Part shown: positions 17,969 through 27,564 of the stretch, piece after piece | How positions within the stretch are numbered: the stretch's first letter is position 1 | Layout of the letters: the number at the start of each line of letters is the position of its first letter | Notes under the pieces: generated by a model | The model's database searches: none | The model's input: the letters and a program-made list of their open reading frames with translations, nothing else | What the model was told of the DNA's origin: nothing | Made by a program: the position numbers and the translations under genes | From: Marinobacter litoralis | Lineage (GTDB): Bacteria > Pseudomonadota > Gammaproteobacteria > Pseudomonadales > Oleiphilaceae | DNA length: 64,000 nucleotides | Direction of reading: 5' to 3' | Assembly: GCF_003336705.1 (NCBI RefSeq) | Contig: NZ_QMDL01000005.1 | Location: 62,001-126,000 of the forward strand

Positions 17969-18927
17969 TGCAGCGACTCCTTGTTCATGCGTTGAGGCAA
18001 GTATGCAAAACGATTGATCAACCAGCGTGCGGCTCTGTCGGCCTCCCAAAGTCGTGCGTGTCGCTCTGGGTCTTCGCCCATAACACGGTCATGATCCTGC
18101 CGGAAGCAAACCCAGCCTTGCTCGGCGAGACGGTTAACGCCTTTGGCGACACGGCTGTGACCGCGGGCAGGGAGGTCGAGCAAGCCGGTTGGCACACCGG
18201 AAGTGGCGGCTTCGCACACCATAGAGACGCTATCCGGAGTCACCCACACCGCTCTTGACGCGGCCAGTTGGTGATTCAGCCAGGTGTCATGAGTGTTTTC
18301 GTGGTGAATGAAGGTTGCTTTGGGGCCTTGCAGCTCATCCAGCCTTGCCGTGAGGGCTTCAGGAGTCCGGCGAGAATCGCTGATGGTCCATCGCCACTCA
18401 GGATAACGATCGATCAGGTCGGTAATCTGGGCGAAAACGGCATCGTCATCCCAATCAAAATGAGGGGATGGGCCGCCGGCCAAGATGAGCGCTTCCGGTT
18501 TTGTGGTCAATTGGGCCATCGGGGTGATCGCGTTGATGACACCTTCGGTGATCAGCGTCTTGCGTGAGGCTTTTACGTTGTCGTGGGCTGGAATGATGGC
18601 CGCATCTACCCAAGCGAGCGGGAAAGCCGGCTTCATCAAAACCACGGTGTGGGCTTTTCGACGGCGGCGCAAAGCCAGCAATAACCGGTGTGTGCCCGAG
18701 CCCGCAGCAATCATCAGAGCGGGCGCGGGAAGCGATGAGTCTATCGTCGGTGCAGCGCCCAGAAGCGCACGCCAGAGCGGCACAGAATAATCAGTGGCGT
18801 TCACCCAATGAATACTGGCACCGGTGAGCACCCGCAAACGGTTGCCGAGCCCTTTTAGCTGGTTTTTGTGCCCTGGCTTGTTATCGGTAATCAGCCAGAT
18901 CGCCGGCGCCCGCGTTTCAGGGTTCAC
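17965..18927 (-). CDS. ELM1-family (mitochondrial fission ELM1-like) protein
   Basis: 320 residues from GTG 18927. The opening APAIWLITDNKPGHKNQLKG (8-27) and the segments LILAGGPSPHFDWDDD and VWVTPDSVSMVCEAATSGVP match the bacterial ELM1/DUF1022 family, which has a GT-B-like double-Rossmann layout. The plant homologue affects mitochondrial fission; the bacterial function is not established. Location in an LPS operon and the GT-B likeness suggest a glycosyltransferase. The gene starts 3 bases after the acyltransferase stop and is coupled to the GT4 gene by TTGA. Confidence 0.75.
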   Translation of the reverse strand: MNPETRAPAIWLITDNKPGHKNQLKGLGNRLRVLTGASIHWVNATDYSVPLWRALLGAAPTIDSSLPAPALMIAAGSGTHRLLLALRRRRKAHTVVLMKPAFPLAWVDAAIIPAHDNVKASRKTLITEGVINAITPMAQLTTKPEALILAGGPSPHFDWDDDAVFAQITDLIDRYPEWRWTISDSRRTPEALTARLDELQGPKATFIHHENTHDTWLNHQLAASRAVWVTPDSVSMVCEAATSGVPTGLLDLPARGHSRVAKGVNRLAEQGWVCFRQDHDRVMGEDPERHARLWEADRAARWLINRFAYLPQRMNKESLH

Positions 18928-18930
18928 GCG

Positions 18931-19890
18931 CTACCTCTTTTTCTTCTGTTTTTTGTAAAAGCCCGGATCATCTTTGGACGGTCGGGTTTTAAACCGGCGG
19001 TGCATCCACAAGTATTGATCCGGGGCTTTTCGGATTTCTTGTTCGATGATGGCATTAATGCGAGTAGCATCGTCCAGATCATCGCCGCTGGGAAAGTTTT
19101 CCAGCGCAGGGTGGAAGTAAATGTCGTAGCCGGGTTTGTCTTCACGGCGGAAATGGCTGAACGGAACAACCCGGCACTTGCTGCGGTCCGCAATTCGGGA
19201 TGTGGCGGTGATGGTGCCGGTGGGAATCCCGAAGAAGGGGGCGAAGACAATGTCTTTTCGGCCGTAGTCCTGATCGGTGGCATACCAGACAGCGTGGTTT
19301 TTCTTCAGACTGCGAAATAGGCCCCGCAAGTCCTTGGAGGATAAAACCGTTCCGTATCGGCGGCCCCGTGCCCGGGTCATCACCGCGTTGGTTAAAGGGT
19401 TGTTGTGATCCCGCTGCATTACGTCGGCATCAATGAACTCGGTGACCAGACTACCACCGAGGTCGAGCGTGCTGTAATGCCCGCCTAAAAGCAGAACGCC
19501 ATGGCCATCTTCCATCGCCTTTTCAAAGTGTTCGAGGCCATGCACTTGGGTGATGCCAGTGAGCTTCTCAGGGTCACGGAACCAGGCAATGCCCAGCTCC
19601 ATCAAGCCGATGCCATTGGCGATAAAGGCTTTTCGGACAAGCTCTGTTTGTTCTGCTTCGGATAGCTCCGGAAAGCACAGCCGAATGTTTACCTCAGTAA
19701 TATGACGGCGGCTCTTCGCCAGTCTCCAAGCGAGCAAGCCCGCGATCTTGCCCAACCACCATTGAAAACGAATGGGCAGTTGAGCGAACAGCCACATAAT
19801 CGATATGCCTAGCCAAGTTGGCCACCAACGGGGATGGCGGTAAGCTGAGTAATCGGTGTTTCTGGGTTGTTTGCGGTACTTCTTGTTCAA
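18931..19890 (-). CDS. Lipid A biosynthesis lauroyl-type acyltransferase (LpxL/HtrB family)
   Basis: 319 residues. The catalytic HX4D motif is His138-Asp143 in LLLGGHYSTLDLGG, which is closer to canonical LpxL than the HX4E of the second copy at 12704-13612. WYATDQDYGRKDIVFAPFFG matches the second conserved block. One N-terminal membrane segment (about 24-40). It adds a secondary acyl chain to Kdo2-lipid IVA, so it needs the product of WaaA, whose gene is divergent just to the right. It heads a five-gene minus-strand operon. Confidence 0.88.
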   Translation of the reverse strand: MNKKYRKQPRNTDYSAYRHPRWWPTWLGISIMWLFAQLPIRFQWWLGKIAGLLAWRLAKSRRHITEVNIRLCFPELSEAEQTELVRKAFIANGIGLMELGIAWFRDPEKLTGITQVHGLEHFEKAMEDGHGVLLLGGHYSTLDLGGSLVTEFIDADVMQRDHNNPLTNAVMTRARGRRYGTVLSSKDLRGLFRSLKKNHAVWYATDQDYGRKDIVFAPFFGIPTGTITATSRIADRSKCRVVPFSHFRREDKPGYDIYFHPALENFPSGDDLDDATRINAIIEQEIRKAPDQYLWMHRRFKTRPSKDDPGFYKKQKKKR

Positions 19891-19992
19891 AATCGTGAAT
19901 CCTGAATCGACAAACGTTTAGCCCGAGGGCAAGATGCAGCCACTCGACAAATTTCGTCCTATGATAACGCACTGTTTTGCCGGGAGTCCTGC

Positions 19993-21246
19993 GTGTTTCA
20001 TTTTATCTATTCCCAGCTGATCCGGCTGGTTCTGCCCTTTATCCTGCTACGGCTATGGTGGCAGGGTCGTAAAGCACCGGCTTTGCGCCGAGACTGGCAG
20101 CATCGCTTGGGTCTAGTTCCGGAAATGTCCGGGCCGGTTATCTGGGTACACGCCGTATCCGTGGGTGAAACCATTGCGGCAGGCCCCTTGGTTCGCCGGC
20201 TATTGGCAAAGAACCTGGGCGCAACCATCTTGATGACAGCCATGACCGACACCGGTTTGGCTCAAGCCCGAAAAATGTTCGGTGACAAGGTAGCTTACGC
20301 TTATGCGCCCTACGATACACCGGGAGCAATTCGCCGATTTCTGAACCGAGTGAATCCGGGCATTCTCGTTATTCTGGAAACAGAAATCTGGCCCAATATG
20401 ATCCGCCAGTGTCGTCGGCGCAGGGTGCCGGTGTTCCTGATTAATGCCCGCTTGTCTGAACGCTCAGCTCAAGGCTATGAAAAGGTCAAAGGGCTGGCGG
20501 CACCGGTGATGAAAAGCATCAGCTGGGTGGCGGCTCAGGCGGAACCGGATGCTGATCGGTTTCGGCGCATCGGGGTGGCAGCGGACCGCGTGGAAGTGAC
20601 GGGCAGTGTAAAGTTCGATGTGGATATTCCTGATGATGTCCGCGAGGCATCCGAGGAAGTCCGAAAAACGCTCTCGGGCAGGAAGGTCTGGATTGCCGGA
20701 AGTACCCACAGCGGTGAAGACGAACAGTTGCTGTGCGCCCACCAGAGTATTCTTGAACAGCACAATGATGCGCTGTTGGTTATCGTGCCCAGACATCCGG
20801 AGCGTTTCGATACCGTTGCGGCGATGGCCGAAGACAAGGGCTTTTTGATCGCCCGTCGATCCCGTAACGAGAGCCCGCAGCAGGCTCAGGTGTATCTGGG
20901 AGACACCATGGGCGAGTTGATGATGCTCTACGGCGCCAGCGATATTGCCTTCGTGGGCGGTTCGCTGATCGAGCGCGGAGGTCATAACCCGCTGGAACCG
21001 GCTGCTTGGGGAATGCCGGTGTTTTCCGGGCCTCATGTGTTCAACTTCGAGACAATCTATGAGCACTTGGTGGCTGACCAAGGCGTGCAAATGGTTGTGG
21101 GCTGTGAGGATTTGGCAAAAGCGGTGGGTCGCCTGATGACCGATGCGAAAGAGTGCAAAGCTTATGGTCAGCGTGCGCTGGCGGTCGTGAATAAAAACCG
21201 GGGCGCGTTGGATAAAGTGGTCGAAGGGATCATCGAAAGAGTGTAA
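19993..21246 (+). CDS. waaA: 3-deoxy-D-manno-octulosonic acid transferase
   Basis: 417 residues, the usual WaaA/KdtA length. GTG 19993 follows GGGAG at 19982-19986. An N-terminal membrane anchor (about 5-22) is followed by the WVHAVSVGE motif (51-59), and later LINARLSERS, then FVGGSLIERGGHNPLEPAAW, the family's best-known C-terminal block. It moves Kdo from CMP-Kdo to lipid IVA at the inner membrane. It is divergent from lpxL; the hairpin at 21249-21271 ends it. Confidence 0.95.
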   Translation: MFHFIYSQLIRLVLPFILLRLWWQGRKAPALRRDWQHRLGLVPEMSGPVIWVHAVSVGETIAAGPLVRRLLAKNLGATILMTAMTDTGLAQARKMFGDKVAYAYAPYDTPGAIRRFLNRVNPGILVILETEIWPNMIRQCRRRRVPVFLINARLSERSAQGYEKVKGLAAPVMKSISWVAAQAEPDADRFRRIGVAADRVEVTGSVKFDVDIPDDVREASEEVRKTLSGRKVWIAGSTHSGEDEQLLCAHQSILEQHNDALLVIVPRHPERFDTVAAMAEDKGFLIARRSRNESPQQAQVYLGDTMGELMMLYGASDIAFVGGSLIERGGHNPLEPAAWGMPVFSGPHVFNFETIYEHLVADQGVQMVVGCEDLAKAVGRLMTDAKECKAYGQRALAVVNKNRGALDKVVEGIIERV

Positions 21247-21248
21247 AA

Positions 21249-21271
21249 CCCGGGCCGGACGTCGGCCCGGG
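21249..21271. terminator. Bidirectional hairpin between waaA and tolC
   Basis: CCCGGGCCG (49-57 of this block) pairs perfectly with CGGCCCGGG, with a 5-base loop. It lies in a 48-base gap between two converging genes. A short A-run precedes it, but there is no strong T-run. Confidence 0.6.
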
Positions 21272-21294
21272 CTCACTCGTAAAGCCGGCGGGAA

Positions 21295-22656
21295 TTACTC
21301 GGTGGGATCTTCCAGAGTTTTACCGTCGTTTGCCATCGCTTCAATGCCACGGGCACCTTCACTGAGCCAGTTGTTCAGCTCGATCAGGTCCTGAGGGCTG
21401 AGCGTGCCGGCGGCTTGCTTCAACTGCAGAGAGTTAATCACGTAGTCGTAACGGGCATTGGCGTAATCCCGCAGCGCTACGTAGAAAGCTCGCTCAGCAT
21501 CCAGCACTTCCACAATGTTTCGTGTACCCACATCGTAACCGGCGCGCGTTGCATCCAGAGCGCTGCGGCGGGAGATGATGGTCTGTTCAAGCGCAGAAGC
21601 GGTTTCCACGTTGTTGTTGACGGTCAGGAATAAACTGCGCGTATTGACCTGTACGTCCCGGCGCACGGTATTCAAATCCTGCTCGGCCACCGTGACCAGT
21701 GAACGCTGCTGGCGCACGCCTGCTTGAGTGCCGCCCCCCATGTACAGCGGTACGTTGAGTTGGAGCCCGATAACGCCTTGGGTTCCTTCTTGCTGCGGGG
21801 TCTTGGCGTTTTCAAGCTCAGTTTCACCGTAGGAAGCCACCAGATCGAGCGTCGGCATATGGCCGGATTTGGCCACTTTCAGGTTGGCTTCGCTGGCGTT
21901 CAGTTGGTGCATGGCCGCCTGAATAGACCAGTTCTGATCCAGTGCAGTGGCTTCCCAAGAGGCAGGGTCCATCGGGTTCGGTCGGCCTAGCGGGAAGTTT
22001 TCGCGCAGGTTTTCCAAATCGGCGGCATACTCGCCGGTCAGGCGGGCAAGCTGCTCTCGGGCCACATTTAGCTGGTTTTCAGCGGCGATGCGCAGGCTCT
22101 TGCTGTCATCGTAGCTGGCACGAGCTTCGTACACTTCGGTGATGGCAATCAGGCCGACATCATAGCGTTCCTGAGCCTGTTCAAACTGGCGTTGAATAGC
22201 CGCTTCGGTGGCTTGAGCGGTGGTCACGGTATCTTGAGCGCGTAACACGTTGAAGTAAGCCGTTGCTACATCAAGAATCAATTGCTGCTGAGCCAGATTG
22301 TATTGGGCTTGCGCGGCTTCGGTCTGGAACTGGCTGGCATCGTAACGGAACCAGTTGTCTGCCCGGAAAATAGGCTGAGTCAGTTGAACGCCGTAGTTCA
22401 GGGACTTGTAGCTGTCTCCAGGGCCGTTCTCGGCATCGAAGTCGATGTGATTGGCTTCGGCATAAGCGCCGATCTGAGGCAGCAATGTACTTTTGCTTAC
22501 GTCACTGGCGGCTTGCTGGGATTGGAATCTCGCCATGGCCGAAGCAATGCCGGAGTCGTAAGACAGCGCCTTTTCGTAAGTCTCCATCAAATCCAGAGAG
22601 AATGCAGGCTGAGCTGCAAGCAGGGTGATCAGTCCTGGAAGTAAGCGTTTTTTCAT
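21295..22656 (-). CDS. tolC: TolC family outer-membrane efflux protein
   Basis: 453 residues from ATG 22656, which has an AGGAGA ribosome site and begins the signal peptide MKKRLLPGLITLLAAQPAFS; in-frame codons further upstream are not needed. Two OEP repeats follow, with alternating helices and beta segments (YGVQLTQPIFRADNWFRYD; LQLNVPLYMGGGTQAGVRQQ). It forms the trimeric outer-membrane channel of tripartite efflux pumps and type I secretion. No pump genes are adjacent. The neighbourhood (tolC divergent from nudF-DUF1249-cpdA) mirrors E. coli, except that thiC lies in between. Confidence 0.9.
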   Translation of the reverse strand: MKKRLLPGLITLLAAQPAFSLDLMETYEKALSYDSGIASAMARFQSQQAASDVSKSTLLPQIGAYAEANHIDFDAENGPGDSYKSLNYGVQLTQPIFRADNWFRYDASQFQTEAAQAQYNLAQQQLILDVATAYFNVLRAQDTVTTAQATEAAIQRQFEQAQERYDVGLIAITEVYEARASYDDSKSLRIAAENQLNVAREQLARLTGEYAADLENLRENFPLGRPNPMDPASWEATALDQNWSIQAAMHQLNASEANLKVAKSGHMPTLDLVASYGETELENAKTPQQEGTQGVIGLQLNVPLYMGGGTQAGVRQQRSLVTVAEQDLNTVRRDVQVNTRSLFLTVNNNVETASALEQTIISRRSALDATRAGYDVGTRNIVEVLDAERAFYVALRDYANARYDYVINSLQLKQAAGTLSPQDLIELNNWLSEGARGIEAMANDGKTLEDPTE

Positions 22657-22842
22657 TGTATCTCCTGACAAACTGTCTCCGGGCATCCGTGATCTGGATA
22701 CAAGGATCGGAAGGCCACAGTGCCGAGTGCTAACGCGACAGTATGGTCCAAAAGTATCGGTGGCTCATTATGGACAATAATGAGTCCCGTCTCTACACTT
22801 GAAAAGCTCACACATTGTGTAAGCAACGAATTCGATATTCGC

Positions 22843-22943
22843 GTCTTGACGGGGTGCTGAATCGCCATAAACCGGCGATAGGCTGAGATTGCAACGCAGA
22901 ACCCGCGACCTGATCCGGATAATACCGGCGTAGGGATTAAGAC
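22843..22943 (+). promoter_or_regulatory. TPP riboswitch (THI element) of thiC
   Basis: P1 is GTCTT (22843-22847) with AAGAC (22939-22943). The conserved GGGGTGC, GGCTGAGA (22881-22888), ACCCGC, GACCTGATCCGGATAATACC (22907-22926) and GTAGGGA blocks are in order. Thiamine pyrophosphate binding should lower thiC expression. Between the aptamer and ATG 23034 an imperfect hairpin can form around CAGTGCCA and TGGCAGTG (22951-22989). No T-run is seen, so control of translation or Rho access is more likely than an intrinsic terminator. Confidence 0.95.
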
Positions 22944-22964
22944 CGCACGAACAGTGCCATGTAG

Positions 22965-24911
<1,947 letters not shown>

Positions 24912-24927
24912 CTTTGGTGTATTTGAT

Positions 24928-24949
24928 CTCCCAGCCTGTTGGTTGGGAG
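24928..24949 (+). terminator. Hairpin downstream of thiC
   Basis: CTCCCAGCC (24928-24936) pairs with GGTTGGGAG (24941-24949) with one G.T pair and a 4-base loop, 16 bases after the thiC stop. Only a weak T-stretch follows, so it may be a Rho-assisted or RNA-stabilising stem rather than a classic terminator. Confidence 0.45.
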
Positions 24950-24952
24950 TTG

Positions 24953-25062
24953 TGAGCCGGGGTGGTGGGGCGGTTCAGAAAACGCTCGAGCCATCCGTGG
25001 GCGCTTCTGCTCCGCCATCCCTGGCTCCGCAAATTTCTGAACCGCCCCACCACCCCGGCTCA
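24953..25062. repeat. Hairpin repeat, copy A (29-bp arms, 52-nt core)
   Basis: The left arm 24953-24981 and right arm 25034-25062 are perfect 29-bp inverted repeats (TGAGCCGGGG... / ...CCCCGGCTCA). The 52-base loop carries the core shared with copies B and C: CTTCTGCTCCGCCATCC, then TGGCTCCGCA. The 5' half of this core is shortened compared with B and C. It is non-coding and sits between thiC and nudF; together with copy B it fills the 399-base gap between those genes. Confidence 0.85.
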
Positions 25063-25125
25063 ATTAAACTTCTGCCGTTTTACCGTAAAAAGGCTCTTTA
25101 GCGTTACGAACTGCACGGAGTCAGG

Positions 25126-25240
25126 GGCGGACCTTGGGATAGGCATTCCAAAAACCGCTCCTTCGGCACATCCATGTGGCGCTTCTGCTCCGCCATCCAT
25201 GGCTGCGCACATTTTTGGAATGCCTATCCCAAGGTCTGCC
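25126..25240. repeat. Hairpin repeat, copy B (29-bp arms, 57-nt core)
   Basis: Arms 25126-25154 and 25212-25240 pair over 29 bp with one G.T pair (GGCGGACCTTGGGATAGGCA... ). Arm sequence is unlike that of copy A 63 bases upstream. The loop holds CGCTCCTTCGGCACATCC, then TGTGGCGCTTCTGCTCCGCC, then ATCCATGGCTGCGCACA. Between A and B, and from B to nudF, I see no other feature. Confidence 0.85.
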
Positions 25241-25310
25241 TAACACCAAACACGCAGGCTAAGGCTGTAACTTGCAGCCCCCCCACAATAACGGCTATCG
25301 TTCAAAACCG

Positions 25311-25952
25311 ATGACCAAACCGGAAGAACCGATGCCACAACCGTTCCAGTTCACAGCCAACGACGTCAAAGTCGAAAAACGCGAAACCGTCTTCCAGGGC
25401 TTCTTCCGCATGGACAAGCTCTGGCTGACCCATCCGCGCTTTGATGGCCGTGAAATGCCTACCTTCACCCGCGAACTCTTCATCCGCGGAGATGCCACCT
25501 GCGTACTGCCTTATGATCCAGAACGGGACGAAGTCGTATTACTTGAACAATTCCGGCTCGGCGCTCTGGGACGTAACCAATCTCCCTGGCTGCTTGAACT
25601 CGTAGCAGGCATGAACGAAGAGGGTGAAAGCCCGGAAGACGTCGCACAAAGAGAAGGCCAAGAAGAAGCCGGCCTGAGCTTCAGTCGCCTCGATAAAATC
25701 TGTGACTACATGGTATCGCCCGGTGGCACCACCGAATTGATTCATCTGTATTGTGGGCAGGTCAGCACAGCAGACGCTGGCGGAGTGTTTGGCGTTGAGC
25801 ATGAACATGAAGACATCCTCTCCCACGTGGTCTCGGCTGAAGAAACGTTCGCCATGATCGCCGACGGTCGTATTAACAACGCGGCGGCCATCATTGCCAT
25901 TCAGTGGCTGCAACTGAACCGAGACAGGTTGCGCAAGGAGTGGCAGGCATGA
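25311..25952 (+). CDS. nudF: ADP-ribose pyrophosphatase
   Basis: 213 residues from ATG 25311; ATG 25332, behind GGAAG, is an alternative. The Nudix box runs from Gly100 to Leu122 (GMNEEGESPEDVAQREGQEE, then AGL), and the ADP-ribose family's proline-like downstream block SPGGTTELIHLY follows. It hydrolyses ADP-ribose to AMP and ribose 5-phosphate in the cytoplasm. It overlaps the DUF1249 gene by ATGA, giving the same nudF-yqiB-cpdA order as E. coli. Confidence 0.92.
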   Translation: MTKPEEPMPQPFQFTANDVKVEKRETVFQGFFRMDKLWLTHPRFDGREMPTFTRELFIRGDATCVLPYDPERDEVVLLEQFRLGALGRNQSPWLLELVAGMNEEGESPEDVAQREGQEEAGLSFSRLDKICDYMVSPGGTTELIHLYCGQVSTADAGGVFGVEHEHEDILSHVVSAEETFAMIADGRINNAAAIIAIQWLQLNRDRLRKEWQA

Positions 25953-26434
25953 CCGAATGGGTGAAGCGACCAAAACGATACGTGCCGGACTTGCGCCAGC
26001 TGGGCGCGCTGTGTGATGGCAACTATCACCGGCTGCGCAAACTGAGACAGCTTGATGCTGAAAACGAAGCTGTGTGTGAGATCGAATTACACCGGGAAGA
26101 TCAGTACCTGGGCCGGGTTCGGATCGAACGCCTGCAAACGGCACGCTTCACGGAAACTTTGTTGCTTGAGCAAGTGCATAACAGTGGTCGTTGGCTGAAC
26201 AATCCCAAAATGACCGTTCGCGTGTATCACGATGCAACAATGGCCGAAGTGATCAGTTGCTATCGCCACCGCCATATTGCCCCGGTGAACGATTACCCGA
26301 ACCGGTTTATGCACCACCCGGATGAAAAAGTTCAGATCAACGGCTTTCTTGCCGACTGGTTGGATTACTGCCTGCGCTTTGGTCACCTGCCATTGGAGCA
26401 TGCCGTTTGGACGGCGGGGCAAGGCGGAGACTGA
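25949..26434 (+). CDS. DUF1249 family protein (YqiB-like)
   Basis: 161 residues from ATG 25949, overlapping the nudF stop. VPDLRQLGALCDGNYHRLRK (about 12-31) and VYHDATMAEVISCYRHRHI, NRFMHHPDEK and FLADWLDYCLRFGH are the conserved blocks of DUF1249, a gammaproteobacterial family of unknown function nearly always found between nudF and cpdA. No membrane or signal segments. A role connected with nucleotide signalling is only a guess from the neighbours. Confidence 0.86.
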   Translation: MTEWVKRPKRYVPDLRQLGALCDGNYHRLRKLRQLDAENEAVCEIELHREDQYLGRVRIERLQTARFTETLLLEQVHNSGRWLNNPKMTVRVYHDATMAEVISCYRHRHIAPVNDYPNRFMHHPDEKVQINGFLADWLDYCLRFGHLPLEHAVWTAGQGGD

Positions 26435-26503
26435 ACCGAAATCCTATTGCAGGCCCCTTAGCCTGTGTCATGGTTGTCAAATACTGCAAAATATTAAGCG
26501 CGA

Positions 26504-26532
26504 TTGGCGAGAATGTGACATATCCTTAATTA
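26504..26532 (+). promoter_or_regulatory. Possible sigma70 promoter upstream of cpdA
   Basis: TTGGCG (26504-26509), 17 bases, then TAATTA (26527-26532). ATTGGC and GCCAAT also form an inverted repeat around it. The gap before cpdA is 176 bases, unlike the tight nudF-DUF1249 junction, which is consistent with a separate start. Weak matches to consensus. Confidence 0.3.
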
Positions 26533-26610
26533 ATAGCCAATGCAACGAGAGCCAGCCATCGTACACTAAGAACAAATCTAACCAGCCGCAAAGACGACAG
26601 CAGGGCTTGC

Positions 26611-27417
26611 ATGACCAACTCTGACCTTAAGCGCCCGTTACGGGTGCTGCAGTTGACGGACCCCCACCTGACCGCGCAGTCAGACGGAGCTTTGCTGGGC
26701 GTTAACACCCGAGCCAGTTTGGCTGCGGTTATTGATGAAGTGCTGAAGGTGCACGGGCAGCCCGACTTAGTGCTGGCCACCGGCGATATTTCTCAAGATG
26801 CTTCGGCTGAAGCCTACCGATATTTCGGGGAACAGCTGCAGGTATTCCAGTGTCCCTCACTATGGATAGCGGGCAACCACGACGACACCCCGCTGATGAA
26901 TGCCGTTGCTGCCGAGTTTCAGGCGGATCAAAGGCAGTGGGTGCAGGGCGGTTGGCATTTCGTGATGCTCGATTCGTCCGTTCATGGAAAAGTGTTTGGT
27001 GAGCTGTCAGAGGAAGAGCTGGCTCACCTCGATAGCGCGCTTTCTGAACAGCCCGAACTACCCACAATGGTTTGTCTGCACCACCACCCCGTGGACATAG
27101 GTTCCGATTGGATGGAAAAAATCGGCCTGAAAACACGAGAGGGGTTCTGGCAGATCATCGATAAACACCCGCAGGTAAAAGCGGTTCTGTGGGGACATAT
27201 CCATCAAGAGCTTCACCAGCATCGGAATGATGTTCAGTTGCTCGCAACCCCCTCCACCTGCATCCAGTTTACCGCCGGAGCCAGTGATTTCTCGGTAGAA
27301 CCCCGTGCGCCTGGCTATCGGTGGATTGAGTTAGATCCTTCCGGGAATATTGCTACTGAAGTGCGCAGGGCAAGCCAGTTCGAATTCGAACTGGATGAAA
27401 ATAGCACCGGATATTGA
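26611..27417 (+). CDS. cpdA: 3',5'-cyclic AMP phosphodiesterase
   Basis: 268 residues with the metallophosphoesterase motifs in order: LTDPHL (dimetal Asp, His), TGDISQD, AGNHDD, CLHHHPVD and LWGHIHQE. This is the class III CpdA/Icc type, which degrades cAMP and tunes CRP-type signalling in the cytoplasm. It follows the DUF1249 gene in the order conserved with E. coli. The ATG at 26611 is preceded by CAGGGC. Confidence 0.92.
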   Translation: MTNSDLKRPLRVLQLTDPHLTAQSDGALLGVNTRASLAAVIDEVLKVHGQPDLVLATGDISQDASAEAYRYFGEQLQVFQCPSLWIAGNHDDTPLMNAVAAEFQADQRQWVQGGWHFVMLDSSVHGKVFGELSEEELAHLDSALSEQPELPTMVCLHHHPVDIGSDWMEKIGLKTREGFWQIIDKHPQVKAVLWGHIHQELHQHRNDVQLLATPSTCIQFTAGASDFSVEPRAPGYRWIELDPSGNIATEVRRASQFEFELDENSTGY

Positions 27418-27564
27418 CCGCAAGACGATTCGCTTACCTCTTGAGAAATTCCTGCTCGCCACTGGAAGGCAGTTCACTGATTGGGTTGATCAGTTTGATA
27501 CGATAAAACCGCTGTGAATACGATTTCACAAGGATGAACACCCTCAGTCAACGGATGACGAGCC

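Noticed and set aside
17969..18049. N-terminal extension of the GT4 gene to 18049
   Set aside because: The extra residues do not resemble the family, and TTG 17968 overlaps the upstream stop and sits at the conserved motif.
20464..21276. 270-codon minus-strand frame inside waaA
   Set aside because: Shadow of WaaA; it would also run through the terminator hairpin between waaA and tolC.
24953..25240. Tandem hairpins as an insertion sequence or MITE with target duplications
   Set aside because: I saw no transposase and no clear flanking direct repeats, and the arms differ between copies, unlike fixed terminal inverted repeats. Kept as an unclassified repeat family.
25539..26144. 201-codon minus-strand frame across nudF and the DUF1249 gene
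   Set aside because: Covers two well-supported, coupled plus-strand genes; no family resemblance.
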